Shown here: positions 25,862 to 37,589 of the stretch, piece after piece
Layout: the number at the start of each line of letters is the position of its first letter
How positions within the stretch are numbered: the stretch's first letter is position 1
Assembly: GCF_954871325.1 (NCBI RefSeq)
Contig: NC_088775.1
Coordinates: forward strand, 86,777,561 to 86,841,560
Origin: Gordionus sp. m RMFG-2023
Taxonomy: Eukaryota; Nematomorpha; Gordioida; Chordodea; Parachordodidae
Reading direction: 5' to 3'
DNA: 64,000 nt
Translations under genes and position numbers: made by a program
Notes under the pieces: generated by a model
Database searches by the model: none
The model's input: the letters and a program-made list of their open reading frames with translations, nothing else
What the model was told of the DNA's origin: nothing

Positions 25862-26164
25862 GTTTCATATATATACAAATATATCAAAATATAATATTGA
25901 AGGGGGGGGGGGGGGGGGGGGGGCTTAATCTTCCGAACGATAGGTTGCGAGTTCGAATCCCAGTGTTGCCATAAAAAAATTTTTACATTAAAGAGATAAT
26001 AATAGCTCTCAATTTATTTAACATTAAGATGATTGATAGGAAAGGTGATAGAAAAAAGATATTTTAACATTAGGAGAAAGGAAAGTGATAAAATTAACGT
26101 TAAGATGATAGGAAAGTTGATAGAAAAAAAATTAACATTACCAAGATACGAAAACGTTCATTTC
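25862..26164 (+). repeat. Right inverted arm with a tRNA-like stretch and long G run
   Basis: Reverse-complement partner of 23971-24288. Here a G run of more than 20 bases (from about 25902) is followed by CTTAATCTTCCGAACGATAG and GCGAGTTCGAATCCCAG. Then come repeated TTAACATTA-GATGATAGGAAAG motifs. The arm ends GTTCATTTC just before the Helitron gene. Confidence 0.75.
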
Positions 26165-26249
26165 TAGATTTAGGAATTTTTTTGTGTTACCAGTTATTTG
26201 AAAATAATATTTAATTTTTATTCTTTGTAACGTTAATAAATAGAATACT

Positions 26250-26561
26250 ATGGAAAATAGACAATCTCCCAAACAATTAAAGGAAAGTATCCGCAAATTA
26301 CGGAATCACATAAAATCCAAATATAATAATCCTAAATTAGTTTCATTAACTACAACTCATAATCCTAATTCAAATTTATATCTCCCAATTGATTTATCAA
26401 TTAAAACTGCTATGATTAGCGCATGCATAAGCCGTTTTCATCAAAAAATTAAACAAATCTTCCCTACCACTTACACTTCTATTTTGGGAAATAGAAAAAG
26501 ATTAAACATAACAAAAGAAGTTTTATTTTCCAATAATTTAGATAAAATATTTTTATTTTAA
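26250..26561 (+). CDS. Duplicated N-terminal module of the Helitron protein
   Basis: This 103-codon open frame starts at an ATG and parallels the beginning of the main Helitron frame. It has KLRNHIKSK, then PIDLSIKTAMISACISRFHQ and KIKQIFPTTYTSILGNRK. The following frame has VRSHIKSK, PIDISTKTARMRACAARFRL and KLKQIFPTTYTSILKNRS. The repeat period is about 281 bp, starting at the shared GGAAAGT. So the 5' end of the gene underwent a tandem duplication. Either this is a dead first copy, or the true start lies here and the two modules are joined by splicing. Confidence 0.6.
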   Translation: MENRQSPKQLKESIRKLRNHIKSKYNNPKLVSLTTTHNPNSNLYLPIDLSIKTAMISACISRFHQKIKQIFPTTYTSILGNRKRLNITKEVLFSNNLDKIFLF

Positions 26562-26577
26562 GGAAAGTGGTCGTAAA

Positions 26578-29500
26578 GTGCGAAGTCATATAAAATCCAA
26601 GAAACCCAAACCTATAGTAGCTTTAGTACCTACACCTCAAAGTATTAATTTAAATAAACCTTTTCCTATTGATATATCAACTAAAACTGCTAGGATGCGG
26701 GCATGTGCTGCCCGTTTTCGTCTAAAGCTTAAACAGATTTTCCCCACCACCTATACATCTATTCTTAAAAATAGAAGTAATTTAACACATTTTAATACTA
26801 ATGATATTCACTTAATAACTGAACATACTTGCGGGCCTATGAATATCATATGTCAATTTTGTTTTTCCATGAATTTCATAGCTGAGAGACCGACCGACGG
26901 TAAATTCACACAGTGCTGTCATAAAGGGAAGGTTATCCTTACCCAAATACCATATCCTCCTTATTTAAAAAATCTTATATCAAACCCTCAAGATAAGTTA
27001 CATAATAATTTTATGAAGAACATACGTTCTTATAATTCAGCAGTAGCTTTTGCATCGATGGGCGCAAAAATTTCGGAGCTTACAGGTAGTGGCCCTTATT
27101 GTTTCAAAGTGCACGGCCAAATATATCACCGCACATCTAATTTATACCCACCTTCTAATGCTTTGCCTACTTATGCCCAGTTATACGTGTTAGATACGAC
27201 ACAGGCTATAGATAAGCGTATACACCATCCAGCAAATAGTAAATGTAATAAAGATATTATGAAGCAATTAGATCAGTTAATACGACAAATTAACCCCTAT
27301 GCTCTTAGTTTTAAGACATTAGGTGAAGTCCATCAATCTGCATTAGAATTAGCAACTACTTCTAATACAAAACTCCCAACCATTAATATGATCTTTAAAG
27401 GAGATCGTTCTAGCGATCGACGCCGTTATAATTTACCATCTATGGATGACGTAGCTATGATTTTCAATAATGAAGATGGAGAGCCTCCTTTCAAAAGAGA
27501 TATTAAAGTCTATCCTAAATCTAATGACAACGATCTCATTATTCTTAATGTATTGAGCCCAAATTTAGACCCCATGGTTTATCCTTTACTATTCCCTCAT
27601 GGTGAACCTGGTTGGTCTCCTAATATGATCGCTGATGGGTTCGAAAATAGGGCTAGATCTAAAATATCTATGTTACAATTTAAAATTGCACGTTTAGCCG
27701 TGCGCCATAATATTTTTAATCCTCTTCTTAATGAAGGACGTATAACGCAACAATATATAGTAGACTCATATTTACAAGTAGAGGCCAATAACATTAACTA
27801 TATAAAATATAATCAGAATAAGCTTCGTGTAGAAGAATATTCAGGTTTAATGGATTTTTTAGTAACTTCATGTTCCACTTCAATAGAATCTCCAATAGGC
27901 CGCCCTATTATTCTACCTTCCTCATTTCAAGGGTCTCCCAGGAATATGCAAGAACGGTATCATGATGCTATGACTATTGTTTTAAAATATGGTAGACCTG
28001 ATTTATTCATAACTTTTACTTGCAACCCTACTTGGTCAGGAAATAAGTGAAAATACTGATAGACCAGATATAGTATGTCGAGTTTTTAAAATAAAATTAA
28101 ATGCATTTATATCGGATATCCTTAAGAATAAAATATTTGGGACATCTTTAGCTTATGTGTATACAATTGAATTTCAAAAAAGAGGCCTACCACATGCCCA
28201 TTTGTTAATTATATTGAGTAAAGAGAATAAAATTGAAACATCGGAGGCAATAGATAACTATGTTTCAGCTGAAATACCTGATAGGCTAACAAATCCAAAA
28301 TTATTTGCTATTGTAACACGCTGCATGATACATGGCCCCTGTGGCATAATAAATCCCCAATCTCCGTGCATGGATAAAGGCATGTGTACCAAAAATTTCC
28401 CCAAGGATTTTCAAAATGCCACCAAATCTAATATTAATGGCTACCCCTCATATAAAAGAAGGAATTTGGCTCCAATTTTAATATCTAAGAAATGGGTAGA
28501 TAATAAATTTGTTATCCCGTACAATTCTTATTTACTACTAAAATATAATGCGCACATAAATGTAGAAATTTGTACTTCAATTAAATCGGTTAAATATATT
28601 TTTAAATACGTATACAAAGGGTATGATTGTGCTAATGTAGTTTTAAATGTCGATTCTCCCCCTACTAAATATGACGAAATTAATAATCACATAAATGCAC
28701 GCTATGTAAGCTCATGTGAAGCTATGTGGCGCTTATTAGAAAACCCCATGCATGATCGTTCTCATGCAATTATCCGTTTAGCAGTACATATGCCATTTAA
28801 ACAGTTAATTTATTTCCAACAAGGACATGAAAAGTCGGCCATGGAAAGAGCTATTTATAAAAATACAACCCTTACTGCTTGGTTTATTTTAAATCAACTT
28901 TCTCCTTGCGCTAGACAATACCTTTATGGTGATATACCCTACCATTATATTTTTATAAATAATGCCTGGCAAGAACGTAAACGTGGCCATAAATCTATTA
29001 TAACACGTATGTATTCTACAGATATCAAATGTGGGGAACGCTTTTATCTTCGTCTACTTCTTCTCCACGTGCCTGGAGCTACGAGCTTTGAGTTTTTGCG
29101 AACTGTAGACGGTATATTATTAAACACGTTTAAAGATGCCGCTATTAATAGATCATTATTATGCGATGATAACGAATGGGAAAAATGTCTAGATGAGGCC
29201 TCTCTATTTCAAATGCCATCTCAATTACGCCACACTTTTGCTTTTATATGCGTTTTTGGCCATCCTCAAAATCCTACATCTTTATGGTTGCGTATAAAAC
29301 CTTTATTAATAGAAGATTTTTTGCAATATAATAATGAAATCATAGCAACCAATTTGGCTTTACATGATATTTTAACAACTCTCAGTGTTCATGGGTACAA
29401 TTGTAAAGATTTTAATCTTCCTACTCCTGACCCTATCCCTCAATCTAATTTATATGATGCTATAATAGAGGCAGATACTGCATGTGTAATGGTAGCTAAT

Positions 29501-30892
29501 CTTAATTTATTACAGCGTAACGCTTTTGATAAAGTTATCCAGGCTATTGCCGATCCCTCTTTTACACCTAAATATTTTTACATAGATGGTCCCGGTGGAT
29601 CAGGCAAAACATATCTGTACAATACTCTCATGCATTATCTTAGAGGACAACATAAAACTGTCATACCATTTGCTACCACAGGTATATCTTCTATCCTTCT
29701 TATAGGTGGAAGAACTATCCATAGTGGTTTTAAACTTCCAGTACCAATTTTAGATACATCCGTTTCACGCATGAAAACTAATTCAATAGAGGCTCAGAAC
29801 CTTAAAAATGCACACTTAATAATTATAGATGAAGTAAGTATGATGACTAAACATGCTTTACGGTGTATAGATTTATTACTTAGAGATATTATGCAAACAT
29901 CCAACCCCTTCGGTGGTAAGGTTATCTTATTAGGAGGAGATTTCAGACAAACACTTCCTGTTATACCTAGAGGTACTAAAACATCTATATTAGAATCGTG
30001 TATAAAATGTTCACCTCTATGGCATATTTTTTTGCAACTTAAATTAAAAGATAATATGAGAATTTTAGACGATGATTCTGAGTACAATAATTGGCTCTTA
30101 CAAATTGGCGAAGGGAAAACACCAACCTTATCCCCCCTTACTTCCGACTATGTTGAAATTCCTCTAACAATGATAGAGGAATCTTTAATATATTCTATAT
30201 ATGGCGATTTCAATTTACTTAATAATGTTGAATACCTAGCGCAACGTATTATTTTAACAACAAAAAATAAAGTATCATTGGCATTAAATAATGATATAAT
30301 TTCAAAATTACCATCTCCAATTAAACATTACTATAGTTCAGACTCATTAATTTCAGATAACGTTGATGATTCTAATAATTACCCCATAGAATTCTTACAT
30401 TCACTAACACCTTCGGGCATGCCTCCTCATATATTATCCCTAAAGGTCGGTACTATCGTAATTCTTCTACGAAATTTGAATCCTTTACGCGGATTGTGTA
30501 ATGGAACTCGCTTAATAATAAAAGGCATGCATATATATTTTTTGGATGCTGAAATAATTACAGGCATAAACAAAGGTTACAGAGTTTTTATACCTCGCAT
30601 AGATTTAGCGCCAAGCGAATCACAACTACCTTTCGTATTAAAACGTAGACAATTCCCAATTATCCCAGCTTTTGTAATTACTATTAATAAAAGTCAGGGT
30701 CAAACATTTGATCATGTAGGTTTATATCTACCAGAACCTGTGTTTTCTCATGGCCAACTTTATGTTGCTTTAAGTAGATGTACTTCCAAAAAAAATAATA
30801 AAGTTATGATTGCTCCTACAAAAATGCAAGGAAATTTACTCTCTAATAAAAAGATATTCACACAAAATATAGTATACACCTCAATTATATAA
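26578..30892 (+). CDS. Helitron Rep-helicase (one frameshift)
   Basis: The protein should nick, unwind and transfer Helitron DNA by rolling-circle replication. The first frame (to 28050) holds the Helitron-specific N-terminal domain and ends in FITFTCNPTW. The second (from about 28050 to 30892) holds the HUH nuclease motif GLPHAHLLIIL and the tyrosine motif KYIFKYVYKGYD. After it come the PIF1-type helicase boxes: GPGGSGKTYLYNTL (Walker A), LIIIDEVSMM (Walker B), GGDFRQTLPVIPRG and NKSQGQTFDHVGLYL with VALSRC. The two frames differ by a single base near 28040 (an extra G in the run after TGGTCA). Otherwise the roughly 1400 codons are open, pointing to a fairly young copy. It starts in-frame upstream of 26578, so the initiator is uncertain. 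Confidence 0.88.
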
Positions 30893-31086
30893 TAATCTAT
30901 TATGGTGCCAATGAAATAAAGATTTATCCACTCCTAAGTAATAATAACAATATAGAGTTATAAATATACTTTAATTATATTTCTCTATTTGAAAAACAAC
31001 CATATAGCTCATAATACGACCCCAAACTATACCAATTTCATAAAAGTATTTAATAAACAAAAATAATTATCACAATACACCCCAAC

Positions 31087-31336
31087 TATGCCAACAATAT
31101 TGGAATCTCTTGAAATGACATTAGCTACCCATTTTTATCATGCTTCCTTCATTCTTGATTAAAATTTTAAAAGTAATTATTAAAATTTTGATCTTATAAC
31201 TATTCTTTAAATTATATTTAGCTATTTGACAAACAAAAATAAATCTCACAATACACCCCAAACTATGCCAACAATAATGGAATCTCTTGAATAGCTACCC
31301 ATTTTTATCATGCTTCCTTCATTCTTCATTAAAATT
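31087..31336 (+). repeat. Downstream copies of the 165-bp repeat
   Basis: One near-complete unit (31087-31257) and one partial unit, the same as at 24377-24799. The Helitron gene is thus bracketed by the same repeat on both sides, in the same orientation. Confidence 0.85.
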
Positions 31337-31377
31337 TCTCAAAATATTGTATACACCTCAAATAAATAATATCCCAT

Positions 31378-31645
31378 TCACCATCGCTAAACCATCTTCA
31401 TCACCAACAATAGTAAATTCTATTTTGTAATTACAATTTACACGTTTTATTTCAGGTTATTTACGGCAAACTACGTGCAAGGGAATTACAACATCATCTT
31501 CAAAAACGACACCACATTGAACAAAGAAAAGAAAACTTCTTCACCATCGCTAAACCATCTTCATCACCAACAACAGTAAATTCTATTTTATAATTTCAAT
31601 TTACACGTTTTATTTCAGTTTATTTACGGCAAACTACGAGCCAAG
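31378..31645 (+). repeat. Direct repeat of about 105 bp, two copies
   Basis: Units at 31378-31481 and 31540-31645 share TTCACCATCGCTAAACCATC and the end TTATTTACGGCAAACTACG. They lie in the non-coding 3' part of the Helitron. Confidence 0.85.
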
Positions 31646-32034
31646 GCAAAACATTAACAAATAAAAGTCAAGCTTACATCCCTCTCAATTTTGAAAATAT
31701 TTTAAATCTCCTTTTTTGGTAAAATTTTTGATATTATAAATTTTATTATATTATATTTTTATATGGCTACAAATGCATATGTGTTGTAACCCGATAATCA
31801 TCAAGTCTTGAAGTATAAATATTTATTATATTTTCTTATAATTCATATCTTTGTCTCTTTTTTTCTATTTCTTCTTTCTTTTGTTCATTCTTTTTCTCAT
31901 ATCTTTGCTCCCCTAAAATCCATCTCCTACCTTCACGCGGTGGGGAGTGAACATCAGACTAACAGGAGCTCTGGTAAATAATGATAGTATTTAGGGTGCT
32001 AATAAGAGATATTGTTTCATTAAAAATAATATTC

Positions 32035-32063
32035 CCCGTCATTTTTGACGGGTTATCAACTAG
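32035..32063 (+). terminator. Helitron 3' hairpin and CTAG end
   Basis: A perfect 7-bp stem with a TTTT loop, then TTATCAACTAG. This is the signal at which rolling-circle transposition ends, not a transcription terminator. Confidence 0.88.
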
Positions 32064-32284
32064 TTACATAATAAAATTATAGTTTTCCTGCCATGGAATA
32101 AATACGCAAAAGATTAAATACATTATTTTATAATATATGTTTATTTTTTATTAATAAAATATCATTTTTATTTTTTTTATAAATACATGGTATATTCTCA
32201 AAATATTATTTATACAAATTTTTTATAGTATCAATTTGTAATATATTAAATATCTGTTTAGAATAAAAAAAAAATAAAATATGT

Positions 32285-32445
32285 TAGTGTTGTTAAACGC
32301 CTCGTTTTGAGCCGATTTTTAAAAACGTCTAACTCAGTTTTTAAACAGAAAAATATTATGCAAGCCTGAAAATTTTGCTCATAAAATGAGCAAAGGTCTA
32401 GATATATAGTATCGAAATTTCGAGACGAGCCGTTTAACAACATTA
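32285..32445. mobile_element. hAT-type MITE inside the GC-rich hAT element
   Basis: A 161-bp member of the TAGTGTTGTTAAACG family that has lost part of its right half. No clear target duplication remains. Confidence 0.75.
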
Positions 32446-32664
32446 GCTAATATACGTGCTTATTAAATGATAATACTCGCCGAAAAATATGATAAAATAT
32501 GAAATAATCAATTTTTTGTATATACCAGGTCAAATATAATTTTAAAAAATTCCCAGCCGGGCCTAAAAAATTTTTTTTAAATATCCGGGCCGGGCCTAAA
32601 ATTTTAAAACCCGGAAAAACAAATCTGGGCTGGGCCGTACAAATGGTACCTCTGCAAGTCTCTG

Positions 32665-33040
32665 CTACAAACTATGGAGATGTGAATGCTGAGGATGATT
32701 GCTGGAGTAACAAGAAAGGATAAGGTGCGAAGTACAAGAATACTAGAAAGTTTAAAGGTCCCATTAAGACTATGATAATGGTATTCAGACTTAGGTGGCA
32801 TGGGCACACAATGAAGGAGGCCTATGAACTACATAGGAAATAAGGTTGAGAGTTTGAAAGTGATGGGCAGACTTAAAAGAGGAAGGCCAAAACTTCAAGG
32901 GGGCCATAAAGTTAGAGCCAATATAAATAAGTATAAATTAAATAAAAGAGATAGCATGAATAACATAAAGTGGAGAGAGATATTGAAAGAGCTTACCACC
33001 AGAAAAGGTGAAAGCTAAAGAGAGATAAAAAAATTGGATC
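32665..33040 (+). pseudogene. RTE-like LINE, C-terminal part
   Basis: Continues the 23140-23755 LINE. The reading goes through MLRMIAGVTRKDKVR and RILESLKVPLRL, then, after a frame change, YIGNKVESLKVMGRLKRGRP and a KWREILKELTTRKGE tail. This matches the 'MRMLRWICGVTR...RLRWYGHV...GRRRRGRPKKRW' region at the end of RTE-like proteins. It is inactive. Confidence 0.75.
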
Positions 33041-33059
33041 GAATTATTGTGATAGCAAT

Positions 33060-34186
33060 GTTTTGTTTTAGTTTATAAAAATGTGAGACATGTGCTTTTT
33101 TTCTTATGGATTTCGAAACCGTTTTGAAAAGATTCAAAGCGGCGTGCCTAAATGAGCAGGATGATGTAGTTACGATGGAAATGAAATGTTTATCTTTTAT
33201 TTACTCAGCCCTGAGATGAGGGTTATGTATATTATTAGAAAGTTTTTTTTTGCCGTTGGCAGGTTTTTTTTATCTATGTAGAAAGTGGGTTCAAGAAAGC
33301 ACGGGAGATTAATCTTACTGGGAAATTTAGCAATAAGTGTATTTATTTTGTTGTAGATTAATTTTTTATACTAATTTATAATGAAGCGCATGGTATCAAA
33401 AACAGTCTGCGAATTGATTACATTTGTTGCAAGTGTACTGGTTTAATAGAGGTATGTCCAGGCTGAAACTGGTTAAATAACGAAAAGATTCGTTATCTAA
33501 GTTGATTATTTAAGATACTGGGAGTGAAATTAATGTACTGAGGAGGGATTTGTATTGATGACCATCGCTTAAGTTAAGGTAAGCTAAGGAACGAGTAAAA
33601 ATGGTAGATCCCGATCAGATATTAAATGATTAAATAGGGGATTATTGAGTTAAAATATTTAAATAGATCTTTTCTCAAATTTATTTTTATAATCCAAGTA
33701 AATTTTCTTAAGAAATGGAAAATCATCCAACAGAATGATTTGGTTCATTGTAAAAGTTATTTTCGAGTTTTAAAGATGTTGTACCAAAACAAGGTTATTA
33801 TATCATTCATCGCTCTTACCTGGGAGATGACCAATGTGTAAAATATTATAACCCAAAATCTTTTATTAAATTTAAATGTTAAAATATATAATATATTTTA
33901 AAAATGATTATTAATCTTTAACCCAATAAATAATTAATAATCTAAGTTTTATTTTATGCCCAATCCCAAATATAATATAGCTATAGATTTGAACATCATT
34001 ATGATATAATTAATTAACTCAATAAATAAAATGGAAACAAATTTAATACCCCAAATATAAGGTAGATAAGGATTTGAACATTTTTCATCTAATATATTTT
34101 TAAATACTAATACCCAATAAAAGCCCAATTTTACCATAGCATATAAAATAAATGTATTTAAAGAATAAGTTAATGTGCGAGGTCTT
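33060..34186. other. Gene-free stretch between the LINE and chitinase A
   Basis: No coding potential is recognised. The first few hundred bases may be LINE 3' untranslated sequence. The part nearest 34186 is the 3' side of the chitinase gene, and AATAAA matches on the minus strand there (for example around 34010-34025) could act in polyadenylation. Confidence 0.4.
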
Positions 34187-37100
34187 CTAACATGGAGAAC
34201 AGTTTACGTTATAAGTCCAATCACAGTACTGACCAGCTTCGTTAAATACTAAACCAGATGGGCAATTCATGAGAGGATAATTCCCTACTCTACAATCCAC
34301 GTACTTACTGTCATAAAACATAATTTTTTTTTAAACATCAAATATAATTTTAAAATTAATATAATTTTTCACACATTTTTATTTTCGAAGCTATTAATTA
34401 CTCCTGACGGCAAATTAAAAAAATTAATAATCTTTATAAAACCTTTAAAAAGGTTATTTTTTAAATACTTGCAATCCGGTGGATAACTGGCAAACCCTGT
34501 TCTACCATTACAAATCTGATTAGTATTCGAGATGCAACCATTATTACCACCGGTTGTTACTGGAGGGTTAGTATGCTGCGTAGTATGCGCGGTTGTAACA
34601 GGAGGATTTGTAACAGGTGGATTTGTAACAGGTGGATTGGTGCTACCACCCCCGCAATAATAATTTAACTTATTTTGTACGAAACTAACAAGGGATTGAG
34701 TCTTTTCTTGAGATAACTCCCAAATCATCACCCCTTGATAATTATTTTGGCATGTCCATTGAATCTTATTTTAAGATGGGTTTAATTAAATACGATGGGC
34801 AAGGTTATAATTTTGCAAACATATAAATTTTTTTTCCTCCGTCAAATTTATTAAAACCTTAGCCTCCAGACTTCTTTCGTTGTCGTAACTCAGCCAATCT
34901 GTACCTATAACTGCGTAAGGAACCTTTGCAGTGTCATCCCAATATTCATTCCAATTTGAGTTACTTATCTTTTTTTTATAATAATAAAAAAAAAATGTGG
35001 GAAATTGAAGTAGGCAAATATTTTATCAATTAACATCATTCAAGGCCAAAAATCCATCACCAGATCCAACACCTACAGATGGCGCGCCAACGCTATAATT
35101 AGCGGAACTTTGTAATCGCCATGTACGACCATAAAATGCTAACCCAATTACAATTTTGTCACTTCTGAGACCCTTATTTATCCATTCGTCCGCGCATCCC
35201 TTCTAAAATATTATTTCAATTTTATTTTTATGGTTTTAAAATGTTAGAGACAATTTAATAAATTACTTTGACAAATTATAGATTACCGTTGTATAAGGTG
35301 GTTGTCCAAATAAAGGTGCGTTGTGTCCAGTGTTACTCTCCCACCCAGCTCCATGGAAGTCATATGTCATCAACAATACATAGTCTAGATAACTTTATAT
35401 TTATTTGCAATATTCATAACATTTCTAAGAAGAAGGAAATAAATTAAAAAGTTTATTTCAGATTAAATATACAGATTTATAATTTATTTTAAGAGTTTGA
35501 TATAAAATCACGATTCTCAATTTCTACTACCCATATTCTAGTTAGTTAAAAAAAATCATTTGGAATATTCACTTATTCATCGCGACTTCATCGAATCCAA
35601 CAAAATTTTGAACACCAGCTGGAACGGCTGACATAATTAATAAATTCGATCCTAGAGTTTGTCGCAAAACCTAAATTTTATAGATATTGATTTAGTTTCG
35701 AATCATTTTCATATATTAAAAAACATATGGGCTCTTGATATTTGCCAATTTTACCCCGCCCTGATTCATAGCCAATGTTTTCAGTTCTGTTCTAAAATTG
35801 TCTTTATTTTATTTTTCACGGGAATTAATAGGGCTCATAGAACAGGGGCTTTATTTAAACTATAAAAACATAGGTCTAGCTATAAATTCCAAAAAAAATA
35901 ATACGAGAATACATTAGAAGAGGCAAGAGATGTAGAAAAAGATATCCATAATTTTAGCTTAGAAACTTACTTGCAACAGTTTTCCATATTTTGCCTTTTC
36001 GCTCGCGTAGGGATATTCCCAATCAATATCGATCCCATGCAACCCATATTGTTGAATTACAGTTTTGCAGCTAGTAGCAAATGTTTGAATCAAAGCATCT
36101 GTACTAAGTTGACTGGAATGAAAAGGGATAGTATATAAGTGTTTTATTTTTTTCTGTATAATTTTAAAGTATTTACTCGAACATCCATCGCCAGGTTGCT
36201 CCTCCAACACTTGGTAGAATTTTTAAGTTAGGATATTTTATCGTTAAATTCTTTAATTTTTGGAAATCCGCTAATTATAGTGAAGAAAAAGGAAAAAAAA
36301 ATATTTATACAATTTTTAAATTGATAGTAAATACGGCCTATTACTGATTTAATCAAAAAAATTTTATATATCAGCTGTTTTTACTTTAGAAAAAAAATAC
36401 AAAGAGTTTACTAACCTAAATAAAAAAATATATTGGGGTCAGAGAGGTCAGAGAGGTCTAACTAATTTAAAAACGATCCAAAGAGGAAAATTATTTACAA
36501 AGCGAAGCAAAATCAACTGGAAAATTCTTTCTAATTGGATGTATCCGATGTTATAAAGAGTGTTAAATTAAGCATAATCACTGTAAAGCTATTTTTTTTT
36601 ATATCCCTTTACATTTTAAAGGTAGATGCACAATCCCTATCTCTTAGAGTTATACAGCTGCGAATATGTTTATCAAATTAATATTAATATGTAAATATAG
36701 ATTCCTTTACGTTTAAAAAATATCAAATATTTTTTCGTTGGAACATACCTGGGGAATCAACTCTAATTTTTCCATCTGCTCCTATTGGCACGAAGGCATA
36801 AAGTAGATGAGTGATCAAATTACCATTTATATTTGATATATCTAAATTCTGTTGGCTCCAGGATGGTATGTACCCGACAATAACTTTAGCCGACACTTAA
36901 TCGTGATAGTTATTTTTGTTTTATGAATTTAATAATTATATAGGATATTTAACTTTTTTTTTATATCTTTAATTAATATAAATATTTTAAAATAAAAATT
37001 TAAATAAACTTAATTATATTTATAAATAATAAATTATGTCCCCAAATAGTCACAAGTCTAATAATCAGGATTTTATCATTGCAATAAAGTTTACAATATG

Positions 37101-37589
37101 TTAGCAAATTAAATCATTTATTTAAGAGCAATTTTTTAAAAATTTAAAAATTTGCATTTGCAGAATACTTACTCTATGAGTTGTAGAAAATCTTGCCATT
37201 GGCTTTTGAACAAATTTTACTTTTATATATTAATAATTTTTAATTGATTAGCCTTAATGATAATAGTGGTATATTCGGGATCAAGAATGAAAAACTACAA
37301 GAAATGTTCCTCCAAAAATAGAAAGACAGTTAGGAAGATGATGGACTTTTCCTTAAAAAAATTTATAAATTAACTTTGATATAATATATCTTTGTAACCT
37401 TAAGAATAAAAGAAAATTTTTTATAATATTTGTCCAACTTAAAACTTTTACTCGATTTTTAACAGTAAGAGAAACTATTAATTAGTAAAAAAATTTTGAT
37501 GATATAATATATAATAATGATAATAAATATATTATACCATAGCCCAAGACGCAATATGTAGCAGCCAAAGTAAGATAAAGTGAAATCAT
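34187..37589 (-). CDS. Secreted GH18 chitinase with CBM14 domain (gene A)
   Basis: Predicted to hydrolyse beta-1,4 links of chitin outside the cell. Ten exons on the minus strand: 37589-37538, 36895-36749, 36270-36177, 36112-35971, 35670-35573, 35392-35287, 35202-35035, 34968-34858, 34764-34469 and 34307-34187. All have GT-AG introns, and together they make 1335 bases (444 residues plus stop). A signal peptide (MISLYLTLAATYCVLGY) comes first. The barrel follows with KILPSVGGATW, HGIDIDWEYP (catalytic Glu about residue 130), MTYDFHG, GLAFYGRTW and QGVMIWELS. A linker rich in NPPVT repeats leads to a Cys-rich peritrophin-type domain (YPPDCNKYVDC...GQYCDW). The first Asp of DxxDxDxE is His. Exon structure matches gene B exactly except for lengths in exons 1 and 9, so the two are duplicates. 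The frame is fully open after splicing, so it is probably functional. Confidence 0.93.

Larger units (their letters stand above)
23941..32063 (+). mobile_element. Autonomous-type Helitron, about 8.1 kb
   Basis: The 3' end has all the expected parts. There is a 7-bp-stem hairpin (CCCGTCA-TTTT-TGACGGG, 32035-32052), then eleven bases later the CTAG terminus at 32060-32063, followed by T. The proposed 5' end is TCTATCTATATATATAATAG at 23941, preceded by A. This fits insertion between A and T without a target duplication. The exact 5' base is less sure because the start lies in a TATC/TATA run. It carries a Rep-helicase gene plus unusual inverted arms and tandem repeats upstream of that gene. Confidence 0.8.
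23756..32664. mobile_element. hAT-like element with GC-rich ends, hosting a Helitron
   Basis: The left edge is CAGAGATGCAAGCCCGGCCC. The right edge, read inward on the other strand, is CAGAGACTTGCAGAGGTACC. Both continue into GGGCCGGGC motifs separated by A/T runs. Flanks ctacaagg and ctacaaac look like a diverged 8-bp duplication. Without its insertions it would be under 1 kb and non-coding (23756-23940 plus 32064-32664, which itself holds a MITE at 32285-32445). It interrupts an RTE-like LINE and is interrupted by a Helitron. Confidence 0.7.

Noticed and set aside
29794-30087. Minus-strand open frame inside the Helitron helicase
   Set aside because: Antisense shadow of a conserved helicase region. 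It has no motif of its own.
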